A DNA stretch of 64,000 nucleotides from Stenotrophomonas nematodicola (GCF_009467805.1 NZ_WIAY01000002.1:186001-250000); one strand, 5' to 3'; shown: positions 43,930 to 53,360, counted from the stretch's first letter. Translations and numbers: made by a program. The notes: generated from the sequence alone by a model not told the origin.

Positions 43930-44607
43930 TCAGGCTTCCGGGGCGGCGATGCGGTAACCGATGCCGTGACGGGTCTGGATCAGCGGCACCTCGAACGGCT
44001 TGTCCACCACGGCACGCAGGCCGTGGATGTGCACGCGCAGCGAGTCCGAATCCGGCAGTTCCTCGCCCCACACCCGGGTTTCCAGTTCCTGGCGGGTGAC
44101 CACGGCCGGCGCCGCTTCCATCAGCGCCTGCAGGATCTTCAGCGCCGTCGGGTTGAGCTGCAGCAGCTTGCCCTGTCGGCGGACTTCCAGCGTATCCAGG
44201 TTGTACTCCAGATCACCGGTTTCCAGCACGCGCGTCTGCACGCCCTTGCCGCGACGCGACAGGGCGTTCAGACGGACTTCGACTTCCTGCAGCGCGAACG
44301 GCTTGATCAGGTAGTCGTCTGCGCCGGAATCAAACCCGGCCAGCTTGTTGTCCAGCGAATCCCGTGCGGTGAGCATCAGTACCGGGGTCTGCTTGCGCGC
44401 TTCATTTCGCAGCTTGCGGCAGACCTCGATGCCGTCCATCCCCGGCAGATTGAGATCCAGCACGATCGCGTCGAACTCATGGACCACCGCCAGGTGCAGG
44501 CCGGTCACGCCATCGGCGGCGAAGTCCACGGTATGCCCGCGGTCTTCGAGGTAGTCGCCCAGGTTGGCGGCGATGTCGCTGTTGTCTTCAATTACAAGAA
44601 TTCGCAC
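43930..44607 (-). CDS. OmpR-family response regulator, ColR/VgrR-like
   Basis: Two-domain regulator (225 aa). The receiver has acidic residues E7-D8 and phospho-acceptor D51 (AIVLDLNLPGMDGIEV), with K104-type IKPF. The C-terminal winged helix (about 130-222) includes SDSLRVHIHGLRAVVDKPFEVPLIQTRHGIGYRI. It is transcribed with the sensor kinase gene just downstream and with the small exported protein gene 8 bp upstream. In Xanthomonas the orthologue controls iron and cell-envelope genes; targets here are not visible. Confidence 0.9.
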   Translation of the reverse strand: MRILVIEDNSDIAANLGDYLEDRGHTVDFAADGVTGLHLAVVHEFDAIVLDLNLPGMDGIEVCRKLRNEARKQTPVLMLTARDSLDNKLAGFDSGADDYLIKPFALQEVEVRLNALSRRGKGVQTRVLETGDLEYNLDTLEVRRQGKLLQLNPTALKILQALMEAAPAVVTRQELETRVWGEELPDSDSLRVHIHGLRAVVDKPFEVPLIQTRHGIGYRIAAPEA

Positions 44608-44615
44608 TGTGACCT

Positions 44616-45089
44616 CTAATAAGAATAGTTGCCGACCCGTTGCGTCTTATCCATGCGACCTTGGGCCTGGGCCTTGATGCGCTCGCGCTGGGCAACGGTC
44701 ATGCATTGGGTGACCGGCATGTTGGAGCCGATCGCCTTTTCACGCTTACATATTAGACGGCTATCTTCGCGCGCTTGTGTCAAAACGGTGTTTACTACCT
44801 GCTGATCGTTGAACAGCGCCATCCGCGCGCTCTCCGGCAGCGCCTTCTGCTCGGGGTACTGTTCGACCACGGCGCGCATACGCGTCAAGGCTTCGCGGAC
44901 CCGGCTGCGCTCGGGCAGGGCCAGTTCGGCGTAGGTCTCGCCGTCGTTCAAGTCGATCTCGATCTTGGTGATCTGTTCAGACAACGGCTTGCCCGGCTCG
45001 AACACCTCTTTCTTCGGCGCCGCATGGGCGGTGGCGCCCATGCACATCAGCAGTACGGCCGTTGCCGCGACCCTCGTCATACCTTTCAT
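44616..45089 (-). CDS. Small exported protein at the head of the ColRS-like operon
   Basis: Unrecognised 157-aa protein. The ATG at 45089 has AAGGA about 11 nt upstream and gives a signal peptide (MKGMTRVAATAVLLMCMGATAHA). The mature part is predicted mostly helical and charged: KIEIDLNDGETYAELALPERSRVREALTRM and QQVVNTVLTQAREDSRLICKREKAIGSNMPVTQCMTVAQRERI. Two cysteines (about 116 and 127) could form a disulfide. It ends 8 bp before the response regulator gene, so it is very likely co-transcribed with both signalling genes and may act in the periplasm next to the sensor domain. That link is inference. Confidence 0.8.
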   Translation of the reverse strand: MKGMTRVAATAVLLMCMGATAHAAPKKEVFEPGKPLSEQITKIEIDLNDGETYAELALPERSRVREALTRMRAVVEQYPEQKALPESARMALFNDQQVVNTVLTQAREDSRLICKREKAIGSNMPVTQCMTVAQRERIKAQAQGRMDKTQRVGNYSY

Positions 45090-45170
45090 GCCCAGCCATT
45101 CCTTGCTTGGAGTGAGCGCCGACTGTAGCCCCCTCGCCTTCACGCCAGCAAGTGCGCAACGACAGGGCAT

Positions 45171-45200
45171 AAAAAGGCCCAGGCGGAAGCCGCCTGGGCC
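45171..45200 (-). terminator. Intrinsic terminator downstream of rimK
   Basis: GGCCCAGGCGG (45176-45186) pairs with CCGCCTGGGCC (45190-45200); on the minus strand the stem is followed by TTTTT (45175-45171). It lies 119 nt after the rimK stop, so rimK mRNA has a long 3' end. The 229 bp between rimK and the small exported gene hold no reading frame. Confidence 0.88.
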
Positions 45201-45318
45201 TGAAGGTGTTTCCCGATTACCGAATCCTGCTGAGGAGGGCAGAGCTGCGGTTCGACAGAGCCTACGCCGGGGTCGATTAAACCCGTGTTAAAAGCGTCAC
45301 CGAGGCCCGCATTAATGT

Positions 45319-46212
45319 TCAAGCCTTTGAAGCGGAAGGCTTTTTCATCGACGCAACGTGGTCGATGATGCGTCCGGCCAGGTCGGTCTGGCAGATGGCT
45401 TCGATCCCTTCCAGCCCCGGGGTGGAGTTGACCTCCAGCACCAGCGGGCCGCGGCTGGAGCGGATCAGATCCACGCCGGCCACGCTCAGGCCGAGCGCCT
45501 TGGCCGAGCGTACGGCCACCTGCTGTTCGGCCCGTGTCGCCTTGGCCGCACGGGCACTGCCGCCCGCATGCAGGTTGGAGCGGAAGTCACCGTCCGGCGC
45601 CTGGCGCTGCATCGCGCCCACCACCTGGTCGCCTACCACCAGGCAGCGCAGGTCGGCGCCCTGGGCCTCGCCGATGAACTCCTGCATCAGGAAGTTGGCA
45701 TACAAGCCGCGCAGCGCCTCGACGATGCCGCGCGACGCGCTGGCCTTCTCGGTCAGGATCACGCCTCGCCCCTGGGTGCCCTCGTTGAGCTTCACCACGT
45801 GCGGCGGCGGGCCGAGCATGGACAGCAGGTCCACGGTGTCGTCGGGGTTGTCGCCGAACACCGTCACTGGCATGTCGATGCCCTTGGACGCCAGTATCTG
45901 GTGCGCACGCAGTTTGTCACGCGCGCGCAGGATGGCATCGGACGGGTTGGGCGTACGCGCGCCCATCATCTCGAACTGGCGCAGCACGGCGGTGCCATAG
46001 CGGGTTACCGACGCACCGATGCGCGGAATCACCGCATCCACGCCGGTGATCGCCCGCCCCTTGTAATGCATGCTGAAACCGTCCGCCGCGATGCGCATGT
46101 AGCAGCGCAGCGGATCGAGCACCCGCACGGTATGACCACGGGCACGCGCCGCTTCGACCAGACGGCGGGTCGAGTACAGCTTGCTGTTGCGGGAAAGGAT
46201 GGCCAGCTTCAT
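45319..46212 (-). CDS. rimK: RimK-family ATP-grasp glutamate ligase
   Basis: Probable ribosomal protein S6 modification enzyme (297 aa), adding glutamate residues to the S6 C-terminus. N-terminal [27 protein letters not shown] is the family start. The ATP-grasp core shows [16 protein letters not shown] (about 140-155), [17 protein letters not shown] and the metal/ATP site [15 protein letters not shown]. The start at 46212 is the only one giving this N-terminus; the frame runs open to 46569 without coding sense. RimK relatives ligate other amino acids, so substrate is by family inference. Confidence 0.9.
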   Translation of the reverse strand: MKLAILSRNSKLYSTRRLVEAARARGHTVRVLDPLRCYMRIAADGFSMHYKGRAITGVDAVIPRIGASVTRYGTAVLRQFEMMGARTPNPSDAILRARDKLRAHQILASKGIDMPVTVFGDNPDDTVDLLSMLGPPPHVVKLNEGTQGRGVILTEKASASRGIVEALRGLYANFLMQEFIGEAQGADLRCLVVGDQVVGAMQRQAPDGDFRSNLHAGGSARAAKATRAEQQVAVRSAKALGLSVAGVDLIRSSRGPLVLEVNSTPGLEGIEAICQTDLAGRIIDHVASMKKPSASKA

Positions 46213-46282
46213 GGTGGTGCGCAGGGAGGAAAGCGCGAAGCATAGCGCGCAGGCGATACGGCGCGATGACGGGCGGCCGGCG

Positions 46283-46735
46283 TCAGCCCTGTACGTCACG
46301 CGGCGCGGCCAGACCGGTGTTCGGCCTGCAGACTGCGTCATGCTGCGCGCTGGCCAGCCAGTCGAGGTTGGACCCTGCGGGAATGCGCGCCGCCGGTCCC
46401 TCGATCGTGGTGCGCTCCCAGCCGTCCGCACGTCGCCGTGCGGCATAACGCTGGTCCCACTGTCCGTTTTCCTCCCTCCGGTACATCGCGACGGTACCGC
46501 GCCCGCAATCGGCCTCGACGCGGTAGGTGTTGTACCGCGGCACGCTTCCTTCCACGCGTCGCGTGCCATCGGGCAACGTGGTCCGCACCGTCACCGTCGC
46601 GAGCATGCCGGGTTCGGCCGGGAACTGATCCGCCGCCGGCACCACCGCCCATGCCGGTGCAAGCATGACGGTGAACAACAGCGCCGGCAGATACACCAGG
46701 CGGGACGAGACGCGGACGACGCTCCGACGGATCAT
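46283..46735 (-). CDS. Small secreted protein of unknown function
   Basis: 150-aa protein with AAAGGA 8 nt before the ATG and a convincing signal peptide (about 1-30, [18 protein letters not shown]). The mature part is short and basic, with a conserved-looking core ([31 protein letters not shown]) and two cysteines (about 77 and 136). I do not recognise a family. It lies between rimK and the tRNA, same strand as rimK but 70 bp upstream of it. The reading frame is supported by the leader and Shine-Dalgarno only. Confidence 0.6.
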   Translation of the reverse strand: MIRRSVVRVSSRLVYLPALLFTVMLAPAWAVVPAADQFPAEPGMLATVTVRTTLPDGTRRVEGSVPRYNTYRVEADCGRGTVAMYRREENGQWDQRYAARRRADGWERTTIEGPAARIPAGSNLDWLASAQHDAVCRPNTGLAAPRDVQG

Positions 46736-46942
46736 GAACAGTCCTTTTCAGATCGGGCAGACAGTATGACGGCGGCGGTCGGGGCGACCAACCGCAATGG
46801 CCGGCATCGACGCATGTATCGCTGCGCTGCAGTGACGCCTGGACGGGCTGGACGGACAGGACAGAGCAGCTTGGCGGCACGGCGCACGTTCAACGCCGCT
46901 GCGGCCTGCACCGTCGGCCCATTGCGGGCCGAGGCGGACATC

Positions 46943-47016
46943 TGGAGCGGGTGAAGGGAATCGAACCCTCGTCAGTAGCTTGGGAAGCTACAGCTCTACC
47001 ATTGAGCTACACCCGC
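46943..47016 (-). tRNA. tRNA-Gly, anticodon CCC
   Basis: The minus strand folds as a full cloverleaf of 74 nt including an encoded CCA end: acceptor GCGGGTG/CACCCGC, D-arm GCTCAATGGTAGAGC, anticodon stem GTAGC/GCTAC with loop TTCCCAA (anticodon CCC, U33 present), and T-arm GAGGG-TTCGATT-CCCTT. It closely resembles E. coli glyU. A single-copy tRNA; no integrase or att-like duplication is seen beside it. Confidence 0.97.
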
Positions 47017-47051
47017 AGGATGTCCGGCAAGTTTATGCGCCGGACCGGTAA

Positions 47052-47084
47052 AAAGGCAACGGGCGGCACTGGGCCGCCCGTTGC
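47052..47084 (-). terminator. Intrinsic terminator of the esterase gene
   Basis: GCAACGGGCGG (47056-47066) pairs with CCGCCCGTTGC (47074-47084) with a 7-nt loop; on the minus strand the stem is followed by CTTTTT. It is the outer of two tandem hairpins after the esterase gene. Confidence 0.88.
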
Positions 47085-47089
47085 GCTGC

Positions 47090-47124
47090 CGTTGTCCACG
47101 CGACTCGGCGGCGCGTGGACAACG
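47090..47124 (-). repeat. 13-bp hairpin immediately after the esterase stop codon
   Basis: CGTTGTCCACGCG (47090-47102) is an exact complement of 47112-47124, with a 9-nt loop. It starts 8 nt after the stop codon on the minus strand and precedes the U-tailed terminator by 5 nt. It has no U-run of its own; a 3'-end stabiliser is possible. Confidence 0.65.
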
Positions 47125-47132
47125 GAGGTGGA

Positions 47133-48962
47133 TCAGAAGCTGCCGCTGAAGCTGGCGAACACGGTCGCGTCGCGGGCGCGCTTCTGCAGCGTGGTGGTGC
47201 TGATGCCGACATTGCTGTTCAGGCCGAACAGGGTCATGCGGGCGCCCATCACTGCGGTGGCGTAGTCCTTGTCGAACTCCAGACCCGGCACCTTGTACAT
47301 GCCCACGTCCGGCATCGTCTGCAGCCAGGCGCTGGCCTGCTTGCCGTCCTCGAACTCGTGGTCGTAGGTGACCTGCAGGTACGGTTTGACGTTGCCGCCG
47401 TCGAAGCGTGCCTGCCAGCCAACGCGGCCGACGGTGGAATCCAGGTCCTGGTCGCCGTAGCCCAGCGCCGAGGCGCTGACGTTGCTTTCGGTGTAGCCGT
47501 CCAGCTTGACCTTCTGCCAGATCACCGCGGCCACCGGGCCGTGGCGGAAGCCACCTTCGTTGCCGAACTCGTAACCGGCATTCAGCGCGGCGGTCAGGTT
47601 GCTGCCTTCCGGCGACCCCTTGTGCTCGCGGGTGGCCGGGCCGAGGTGCAGCTTGCGGGTGACGTCGTAGTCCAGCCAGCTGTAGCTGACCTGGCCGTTG
47701 ACCCAGGCGCGCTCGCCGTACCAGCCGGCGAACAGACCCACGGTGGTGTCGGACTGGGTGAAGTCGCCCTGGCTGTTGCCGAAGTCGGCATCCATGCGGC
47801 CGTAACCGGCGAAGCCGCCGGCAACCATGCCATCACGCGCCCAATCCACACCGAACAGGCCGGCCGGGGCCATGCCGTCGTACAGGTCGGCATGGGCGTA
47901 GCGCTGCATGTCACCGCGCAGGTTGCCCCACCAGCTCAGGCCGTCGGCCGGGCGGCCACCGAGGTGCATGCTGACCTGGTCGGCGCGCGAACGGCCCACG
48001 GTCTGTGCCGAGTGGGTCAGGATCTGCTGCAGGCGCGGCGCTTCCAGGATGGACAGCGTGTAGGCGCCCAGCATGGCGTGGGTGGCCGAGGTCGGATGCA
48101 CGCCGTCGGCGAACACGTAGTTGTTGGCTGCGTCCGGGTTGGCGTACGAGGTCGGGTTGCAGGTCAGCGACGAGGCCGTGGTGCACGCCGGGCTGGTCAC
48201 GTTGATGAAACCGTAGGCGGCCGGGCTGGCGACGATTTCCTGCAGGATGTGGAAGGTGTCGACCGGGATCACCTGCAGGCCGGCGGCCTTCAGGCCACCG
48301 AACAGCGCATCGTTGTAGGCCTTGGCCAGAGCGGTGCCCTGCGCCATGCCGACGGCGCCGCCGGCACGGGCGGCCGGGGTCAGGCCGATGTCCGGCAGGG
48401 TCGGGACCACAATGTACTGCGCGCCGGCGCCCTTCAGGGTGGCGACGATGCCGACCTGGTCGGTGACTGCCGCACCCAGGGTGGCCTGCAGCGGTGCACC
48501 GCCCTGGATCGCGAAGATGTCGTTGGCGCCGCCCCACACGGTGTACAGGGCATTGGCGTCGGCCTTGCCGCCGTTGGCGGCCAGGTACTGCGCGGTCTGG
48601 GTCTTCAGCGAGTAGACCGGAATGGCCGGGGTCCCCGGTGCCAGGCTCTGGCTGACATCCACACCGACGCGCGCGCCGCCGATGGCGTAGTTGTCGCCGC
48701 CCTGGCCGTTGCCGTGTGCCGCGCCATTGGTGCCGTAGTAGTTGGACACGTACTGGGCGTAGGTCCAGCCCGGGTTGGTGGTGAACTGGCCGGTGACCGG
48801 CTGCACGCTGGCGGGCAGCAGCGGACGGAAGTAGCCGGCATCGGTCAGGCTGTCGCCGATGAACACGGTGCGGGAGTACGGGGACTGCGCCATTGCAGGC
48901 ACGGCGGCCAGCGCGATGGCGACTGCCATCAGGGAACGCAGGGGGCGCTTGCTGATCAGCAT
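47133..48962 (-). CDS. GDSL-family autotransporter esterase (EstA-like)
   Basis: Surface-displayed lipase/esterase (609 aa). Signal peptide about 1-25 (cut after AMA). The passenger is a GDSL hydrolase with the nucleophile in FIGDSLTDAGYF (S38), block III GGANDIF near 144-150 and the Asp-His dyad in FADGVHPTSATH. An autotransporter beta-barrel occupies about 340-609 (MQRYAHADLYDGMAPAGLFGVDWARDG ...) and ends in SFSGSF, the terminal phenylalanine needed for BAM recognition. AAGGAG stands 8 nt before the ATG. In Pseudomonas the EstA orthologue affects rhamnolipid and motility; here the natural substrate is unknown. Confidence 0.95.
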   Translation of the reverse strand: MLISKRPLRSLMAVAIALAAVPAMAQSPYSRTVFIGDSLTDAGYFRPLLPASVQPVTGQFTTNPGWTYAQYVSNYYGTNGAAHGNGQGGDNYAIGGARVGVDVSQSLAPGTPAIPVYSLKTQTAQYLAANGGKADANALYTVWGGANDIFAIQGGAPLQATLGAAVTDQVGIVATLKGAGAQYIVVPTLPDIGLTPAARAGGAVGMAQGTALAKAYNDALFGGLKAAGLQVIPVDTFHILQEIVASPAAYGFINVTSPACTTASSLTCNPTSYANPDAANNYVFADGVHPTSATHAMLGAYTLSILEAPRLQQILTHSAQTVGRSRADQVSMHLGGRPADGLSWWGNLRGDMQRYAHADLYDGMAPAGLFGVDWARDGMVAGGFAGYGRMDADFGNSQGDFTQSDTTVGLFAGWYGERAWVNGQVSYSWLDYDVTRKLHLGPATREHKGSPEGSNLTAALNAGYEFGNEGGFRHGPVAAVIWQKVKLDGYTESNVSASALGYGDQDLDSTVGRVGWQARFDGGNVKPYLQVTYDHEFEDGKQASAWLQTMPDVGMYKVPGLEFDKDYATAVMGARMTLFGLNSNVGISTTTLQKRARDATVFASFSGSF

Positions 48963-49166
48963 GTAAAGCTCCTTGAGAGGTGGGAGGCCGGCGGCATACG
49001 CCAGCGCACGGTGACAATGGTTTCACTGCGCTTCGGCGACTTCACGCTGCGCCGCCGCATGAAGTCCCGCGCGCCGGCCGCATACCCTTGAGGGGCCTGC
49101 ATCCCGGCACCGCGCACAGGGCCGGCAAGGGTACGCACTTGCCCCTCATTGGGGGACAATAACGAC

Positions 49167-49367
49167 ATGAACATCCAGCTCAACGGCGAATCCCGCCAGC
49201 TTCCGCACACTGCCACCGTCCTGGACCTGCTTCAGACCGAACACCTGGCCGAGCGCCGCGTGGCGGTAGAGGTCAATGGCCAGATCATCACCCGCAGCCG
49301 CCATGCCGGGCACGTGCTGCAGGACGGCGACGTGGTCGAGATCGTGCACGCGCTGGGCGGCGGCTGA
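49167..49367 (+). CDS. thiS: Thiamine biosynthesis sulfur carrier ThiS
   Basis: Ubiquitin-fold sulfur carrier (66 aa) ending in the required Gly-Gly (HALGGG), which is thiocarboxylated to donate sulfur to the thiazole ring. It opens [22 protein letters not shown], the family pattern. The start at 49167 is used; a GTG-type start six codons earlier is unnecessary. GGGGAC lies 12 nt upstream. thiG follows after 64 bp. I found no TPP riboswitch in the 204 bp upstream. Confidence 0.95.
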   Translation: MNIQLNGESRQLPHTATVLDLLQTEHLAERRVAVEVNGQIITRSRHAGHVLQDGDVVEIVHALGGG

Positions 49368-49431
49368 GCACGCTGTCCAGCGGCCGCACGCCGGGCCAGC
49401 AGGGTCACGCGCGATAGGCGATAATTCGGCG

Positions 49432-50226
49432 ATGAACGTACATGCCCCCTTCGACTCGCTGGTCATCGCCGGCAAGACCTATGCCTCCCGCCTGCTGACC
49501 GGCACCGGAAAGTTCAGGGATCTGGACCAGACCCGTGCAGCCACCGAGGCCGCGGGCGCGCAGATCGTGACCGTGGCGATCCGCCGCACCAACATCGGGC
49601 AGAACCCGGGCGAGCCGAACCTGCTCGACGTGCTGCCGCCGGACCGCTTCACCCTCCTGCCCAACACCGCCGGCTGCTACACCGCCGACGACGCGGTGCG
49701 CACCTGCCGTCTGGCGCGCGAGCTGCTGGACGGCCACAACCTGACCAAGCTGGAAGTGCTGGGCGACCAGAAGACCCTGTACCCGGACGTGGTACAGACC
49801 CTCAAGGCCGCCGAACAACTGGTCAAGGACGGCTTCGAGGTGATGGTCTACACCTCCGACGACCCGCTCCTGGCCAAGCGCCTGGAAGAGATCGGCTGCG
49901 CTGCGGTGATGCCGCTGGCCGCGCCGATCGGCTCGGGGCTGGGCATCCAGAACAAGTACAACCTGCTGGAAATCATCGAGAACGCCAAGGTGCCGATCAT
50001 TGTCGATGCCGGCGTGGGCACCGCCTCCGACGCGGCGATCGCGATGGAACTGGGCTGCGACGGCGTGCTGATGAACACCGCCATTGCCGGCGCACGCAAC
50101 CCGGTGCTGATGGCCAGCGCGATGCGCAAGGCGGTCGAGGCCGGCCGCGAGGCGTTCCTGGCCGGGCGCATCCCGCGCAGGCGTTACGCGAGTGCGTCCT
50201 CGCCGGTGGATGGGTTGATCGCCTGA
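49432..50226 (+). CDS. thiG: Thiazole synthase ThiG
   Basis: TIM-barrel enzyme (264 aa) that makes the thiazole phosphate moiety of thiamine from DXP, dehydroglycine and ThiS-thiocarboxylate. The Schiff-base lysine is K106 in [58 protein letters not shown] and the C-terminal [17 protein letters not shown] block are family hallmarks. The stop overlaps the trmB start (TGATG), indicating coupled translation. Confidence 0.97.
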   Translation: MNVHAPFDSLVIAGKTYASRLLTGTGKFRDLDQTRAATEAAGAQIVTVAIRRTNIGQNPGEPNLLDVLPPDRFTLLPNTAGCYTADDAVRTCRLARELLDGHNLTKLEVLGDQKTLYPDVVQTLKAAEQLVKDGFEVMVYTSDDPLLAKRLEEIGCAAVMPLAAPIGSGLGIQNKYNLLEIIENAKVPIIVDAGVGTASDAAIAMELGCDGVLMNTAIAGARNPVLMASAMRKAVEAGREAFLAGRIPRRRYASASSPVDGLIA

Positions 50227-50960
50227 TGACCAATCCCTTTGACAGCGCCGGCGCCAAGGCGCCGCCCAAGCCCTTCACCGTCACCGAAGGCCGCCGCGAG
50301 GTGCGCAGCTTCGTGCTTCGCCAGGGCCGGTTCACGCCGGCCCAGCAGCGCGCGTTCGACGACCGCTGGCCGCGCTTCGGGCTGGACTTCACCGGTGAGC
50401 CCCGCGATCTGGACGCCACCTTCGGGCGCGATGCACCCAAGGTGCTGGAGATCGGCTTCGGCAACGGCGCCGCGCTGCGCTTTGCCGCCCAGCAGGACCC
50501 GAGCCGCGACTACATCGGGCTGGAAGTGCACGCGCCGGGTGTGGGCCGCCTGCTCAATGCGCTGGCCGACGACAACGCCGACCACGTGCGCCTGTACCAC
50601 CACGATGCGGTGGAAGTGCTGGAGAAGGAAATCGCCGATGGCGCGCTGGATGAAGTGCGCATCTATTTCCCCGACCCGTGGCACAAGAAGCGCCACAACA
50701 AGCGCCGGCTGATCCAGCCGGCGTTCGCCGACCTGCTGGTGCGCAAGCTGCGCGTCGGCGGCCGCCTGCACTGCGCCACCGACTGGGAAGACTACGCCGA
50801 GCAGATGTGGAACGTGCTCGACGCCACGGCCGGGCTGAGCAACCGGGCCGGTCCGCGCGGCCAGGTCGACCGTCCCGAATGGCGCCCGCAGACCCACTTC
50901 GAGACCCGCGGCCAGAAGCTCGGCCACGGGGTGTGGGACCTGCTGTACGACCGTACCTGA
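50226..50960 (+). CDS. trmB: tRNA (guanine-N7)-methyltransferase
   Basis: SAM-dependent methyltransferase (244 aa) forming m7G46 in tRNA. The SAM-binding motif is [18 protein letters not shown] (about 73-90). [30 protein letters not shown] (catalytic Asp and substrate-binding basic patch, about 148-163) and [11 protein letters not shown] are conserved. The C-terminal [17 protein letters not shown] is typical. It is coupled to thiG by a TGATG overlap. Confidence 0.97.
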   Translation: MTNPFDSAGAKAPPKPFTVTEGRREVRSFVLRQGRFTPAQQRAFDDRWPRFGLDFTGEPRDLDATFGRDAPKVLEIGFGNGAALRFAAQQDPSRDYIGLEVHAPGVGRLLNALADDNADHVRLYHHDAVEVLEKEIADGALDEVRIYFPDPWHKKRHNKRRLIQPAFADLLVRKLRVGGRLHCATDWEDYAEQMWNVLDATAGLSNRAGPRGQVDRPEWRPQTHFETRGQKLGHGVWDLLYDRT

Positions 50961-50987
50961 CCCGAGCCCAAGGAACCGCGCCACCTC

Positions 50988-52835
50988 ATGGATACCGCGC
51001 TGACGCTGACCACGGACATGAAGCTCGTACTCGGGCTGGTCGGCTTCACGATGGCGATGTTCCTGTTCGAGCGCATCCGCGCCGACGTGGTGGCACTGGT
51101 GGTGCTGGTGGTGCTGGGCGTGACCGGCCTGATCGCGCCGGAGGAGATCTTCGGCGGCTTCTCCGGCAACGCGGTGATGAGCATCATCGCCACCACCATC
51201 CTGGGCGCGGGCCTGGACCGGACCGGCGCACTGAACCGGCTGGCCGCCTGGCTGCTGCGCCGCGGCCACGGCGTCGAGCAGCGTCTGCTGATGATGACCA
51301 CCGCGATCGCCGGGTTGAACTCCTCGTTCATGCAGAACCCCTCGGTGATGGCGCTGTACCTGCCGGTGGCCTCGCGCCTGGCCGCACGCACCGGGCTGAC
51401 CCTGCAGCGGCTGCTGCTGCCGATCTCGGCGGCAATCGTGATGGGCGGCGCGCTGACGATGGTCGGCAACTCGCCGCTGATCCTGCTCAACGATCTGCTG
51501 GCTTCGGCCAACAACAACCTGCCCTCCGGCCTGGCCACCATCGAACCGCTGCGCATGTTCGCGCCGCTGCCGATCGGCGTGGCGTTGCTGATCGCCTCGC
51601 TGCTGTACTTCCGCTATTACGGCGACCGCAAGCTGGTCGAAGAGGAATCGCTGGCCAACGACGGCGTGACCCCGGCGCGCACGGACAGCTACTTCGCCAA
51701 GACCTACGGCATCGAAGGCGACGTGTTCGAGCTGGTGGTCACCGCCGAAAGCCCGCTGGTCGGCATGACTCTGGGCGAAGCGGAGAACGTGCACGACGCC
51801 CCGCTGCTGCTGGCTCTGAAGACGGGCAACGACACCCGCCTGGCCCCGCCGGCGGAGATGCGCATCTGGGTGGGAAGCGTCCTCGGGGTGATGGGCGCCC
51901 GCCAGCAGGTCAGCGATTTCGCGCAGAACCAGTTCCTGCGCATGTCCTCGCGCCTCAAGCACCTGGGCGATCTGTTCAATCCCAGCCGCGCCGGCATCTC
52001 CGAAGCGGTGGTGCCGCCCACCTCGGATGTGATCGGCAAGAGCGCCTCGGACCTGCGCCTGCGCAAGCAGCGCGGCATCAGCCTGCTGGCGATCAACCGC
52101 GACAAGCAGGTGATCCGCGAGGACGTCCGCAACGTCGCATTGCGGGCCGGCGACATGCTGGTGTTCCACAGCATCTGGACCGACCTGGCGCAGGCCGCCA
52201 AGAGCCGCGACTTCGTGGTGGTCACCGACTATCCCAAGGGCGAGCAGCGCCCGCACAAGTTCAAGATGGCGATGGCGATCTTCGCCCTCACCATCCTCAT
52301 CGCGCTGACTTCCAAGCTGCCGGTGGCGCTGACCCTGATGACCGGCGTGGCCGGCATGCTGCTCACCGGCGTGCTGCGCATGGACGAGGCCTACGCTGCG
52401 ATCAACTGGAAAACCGTGTTCATGATGGCCGGGCTGATTCCGCTCGGCTGGGCGATGGACAGCAGTGGTGCGGCCGCGTGGGTCGCCGGACATACCATCG
52501 ACCGCCTGCCCACCGGCATCCCGGTGTGGGTGCTGGAGATCGCGCTGGCGCTGCTGACCACGGTGTTCTCGCTGGTGATCAGCCATGTCGGGGCGACCAT
52601 CGTGATGGTGCCGATCGCGGTCAACCTCGCGTTGGCCGCCGGCGGCAACCCCACCGCATTCGCACTGATCGTGGCATTGTCGGCGTCCAACAACCTGATG
52701 ACCGCCTCCAATCCGGTGATTTCGATGATCACCGGCCCGGCCAACTACACACCGCGCGAGCTGTGGCGGGTGGGCGCGCCGCTGTCGTTGATCTATACCA
52801 TCGTGGTGGTGGTGATGATCAACCTGATGTTCTGA
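50988..52835 (+). CDS. SLC13-family (DASS/CitM-like) permease with RCK_C domains
   Basis: Inner-membrane ion-coupled transporter (615 aa). About five helices (1-200), a cytoplasmic insert with two RCK_C/TrkA-C-like domains (about 240-315, FELVVTAESPLVGMTLGEAE; and about 345-410, GKSASDLRLRKQRGISLLAINRD), then about six further helices to the C-terminus. Conserved repeats MQNPSVMALYLPV and ALTMVGNSPLILLND in the first half, and SASNNLMTASNPVISMITGP in the second, match the inverted-topology substrate sites of this family. Dicarboxylate, sulfate or arsenite-type substrates are possible. It is 27 bp after trmB and ends directly against the convergent Rieske gene. Confidence 0.88.
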   Translation: MDTALTLTTDMKLVLGLVGFTMAMFLFERIRADVVALVVLVVLGVTGLIAPEEIFGGFSGNAVMSIIATTILGAGLDRTGALNRLAAWLLRRGHGVEQRLLMMTTAIAGLNSSFMQNPSVMALYLPVASRLAARTGLTLQRLLLPISAAIVMGGALTMVGNSPLILLNDLLASANNNLPSGLATIEPLRMFAPLPIGVALLIASLLYFRYYGDRKLVEEESLANDGVTPARTDSYFAKTYGIEGDVFELVVTAESPLVGMTLGEAENVHDAPLLLALKTGNDTRLAPPAEMRIWVGSVLGVMGARQQVSDFAQNQFLRMSSRLKHLGDLFNPSRAGISEAVVPPTSDVIGKSASDLRLRKQRGISLLAINRDKQVIREDVRNVALRAGDMLVFHSIWTDLAQAAKSRDFVVVTDYPKGEQRPHKFKMAMAIFALTILIALTSKLPVALTLMTGVAGMLLTGVLRMDEAYAAINWKTVFMMAGLIPLGWAMDSSGAAAWVAGHTIDRLPTGIPVWVLEIALALLTTVFSLVISHVGATIVMVPIAVNLALAAGGNPTAFALIVALSASNNLMTASNPVISMITGPANYTPRELWRVGAPLSLIYTIVVVVMINLMF

Positions 52836-53183
52836 TCAGGCCAGCCACACCTGGCCGTCGCGCACCTGCAGCGGCACCGCGCGCAGGTGATCGCCACGAC
52901 AGGGGCCGGCCACGCAGTCGCCGGTGTCCAGCGAGAACGAAGCCCCGTGCGCGGCGCACACCAGATGCCCCTCGCGGCTCCTGAGGAACTGTCCCGGCGC
53001 CCAGTCGAGCCGACGACCCGCGTGCGGGCAGATGTTCAGCCAGCCGCGCACCTGCGCGCCGTCGCGGTACAGCACCACCGATTCGGCGTCGCCGTCGATG
53101 CAGGCCTCCACTTCGGCGAAGCCGGCGTCGGCAATCGCGTCCAGGGCAATCAGGGCGGTGTCGGGGGAATGCAGTTCAGGCAT
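52836..53183 (-). CDS. Rieske [2Fe-2S] protein
   Basis: Small soluble Rieske-fold protein (115 aa) with the cluster ligands C52-x-H54 (ICPHAGRRL) and C76-x-x-H79 (CAAHGASF), as in ferredoxin components of dioxygenases or NirD-like subunits. No signal peptide, so cytoplasmic. No oxygenase or reductase partner lies beside it. Its stop codon abuts the stop of the convergent SLC13 gene with no gap. Electron partner unknown. Confidence 0.9.
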   Translation of the reverse strand: MPELHSPDTALIALDAIADAGFAEVEACIDGDAESVVLYRDGAQVRGWLNICPHAGRRLDWAPGQFLRSREGHLVCAAHGASFSLDTGDCVAGPCRGDHLRAVPLQVRDGQVWLA

Positions 53184-53360
53184 GTCGGATCGTGACCACG
53201 AAAGGCGGCCAGTGTCTCACGTCGTCATGTCGCTGGCTCCTGCATGAACCCAAGTCATTGATCTGAAACAGTTGAACGCTACGCTTAACGACTTTTTCAC
53301 TCAATGACAGTGGCCACCGCAGATACTCAGCACTCGCTGACTTCAGCCAAGAAAACCGCC

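Noticed and set aside
46943..47016. Integration hotspot at tRNA-Gly
   Set aside because: No integrase gene, no duplicated tRNA 3' end and no compositional break next to it.
48963..49166. Possible TPP riboswitch before thiS
   Set aside because: None of the conserved THI-box segments (such as the CUGAGA and late conserved blocks) is present in the 204 bp.
50678..52984. A 768-codon frame overlapping trmB and the SLC13 gene in another phase
   Set aside because: Arg/Pro/Gly-rich translation without motifs; both overlapped genes have strong family evidence.
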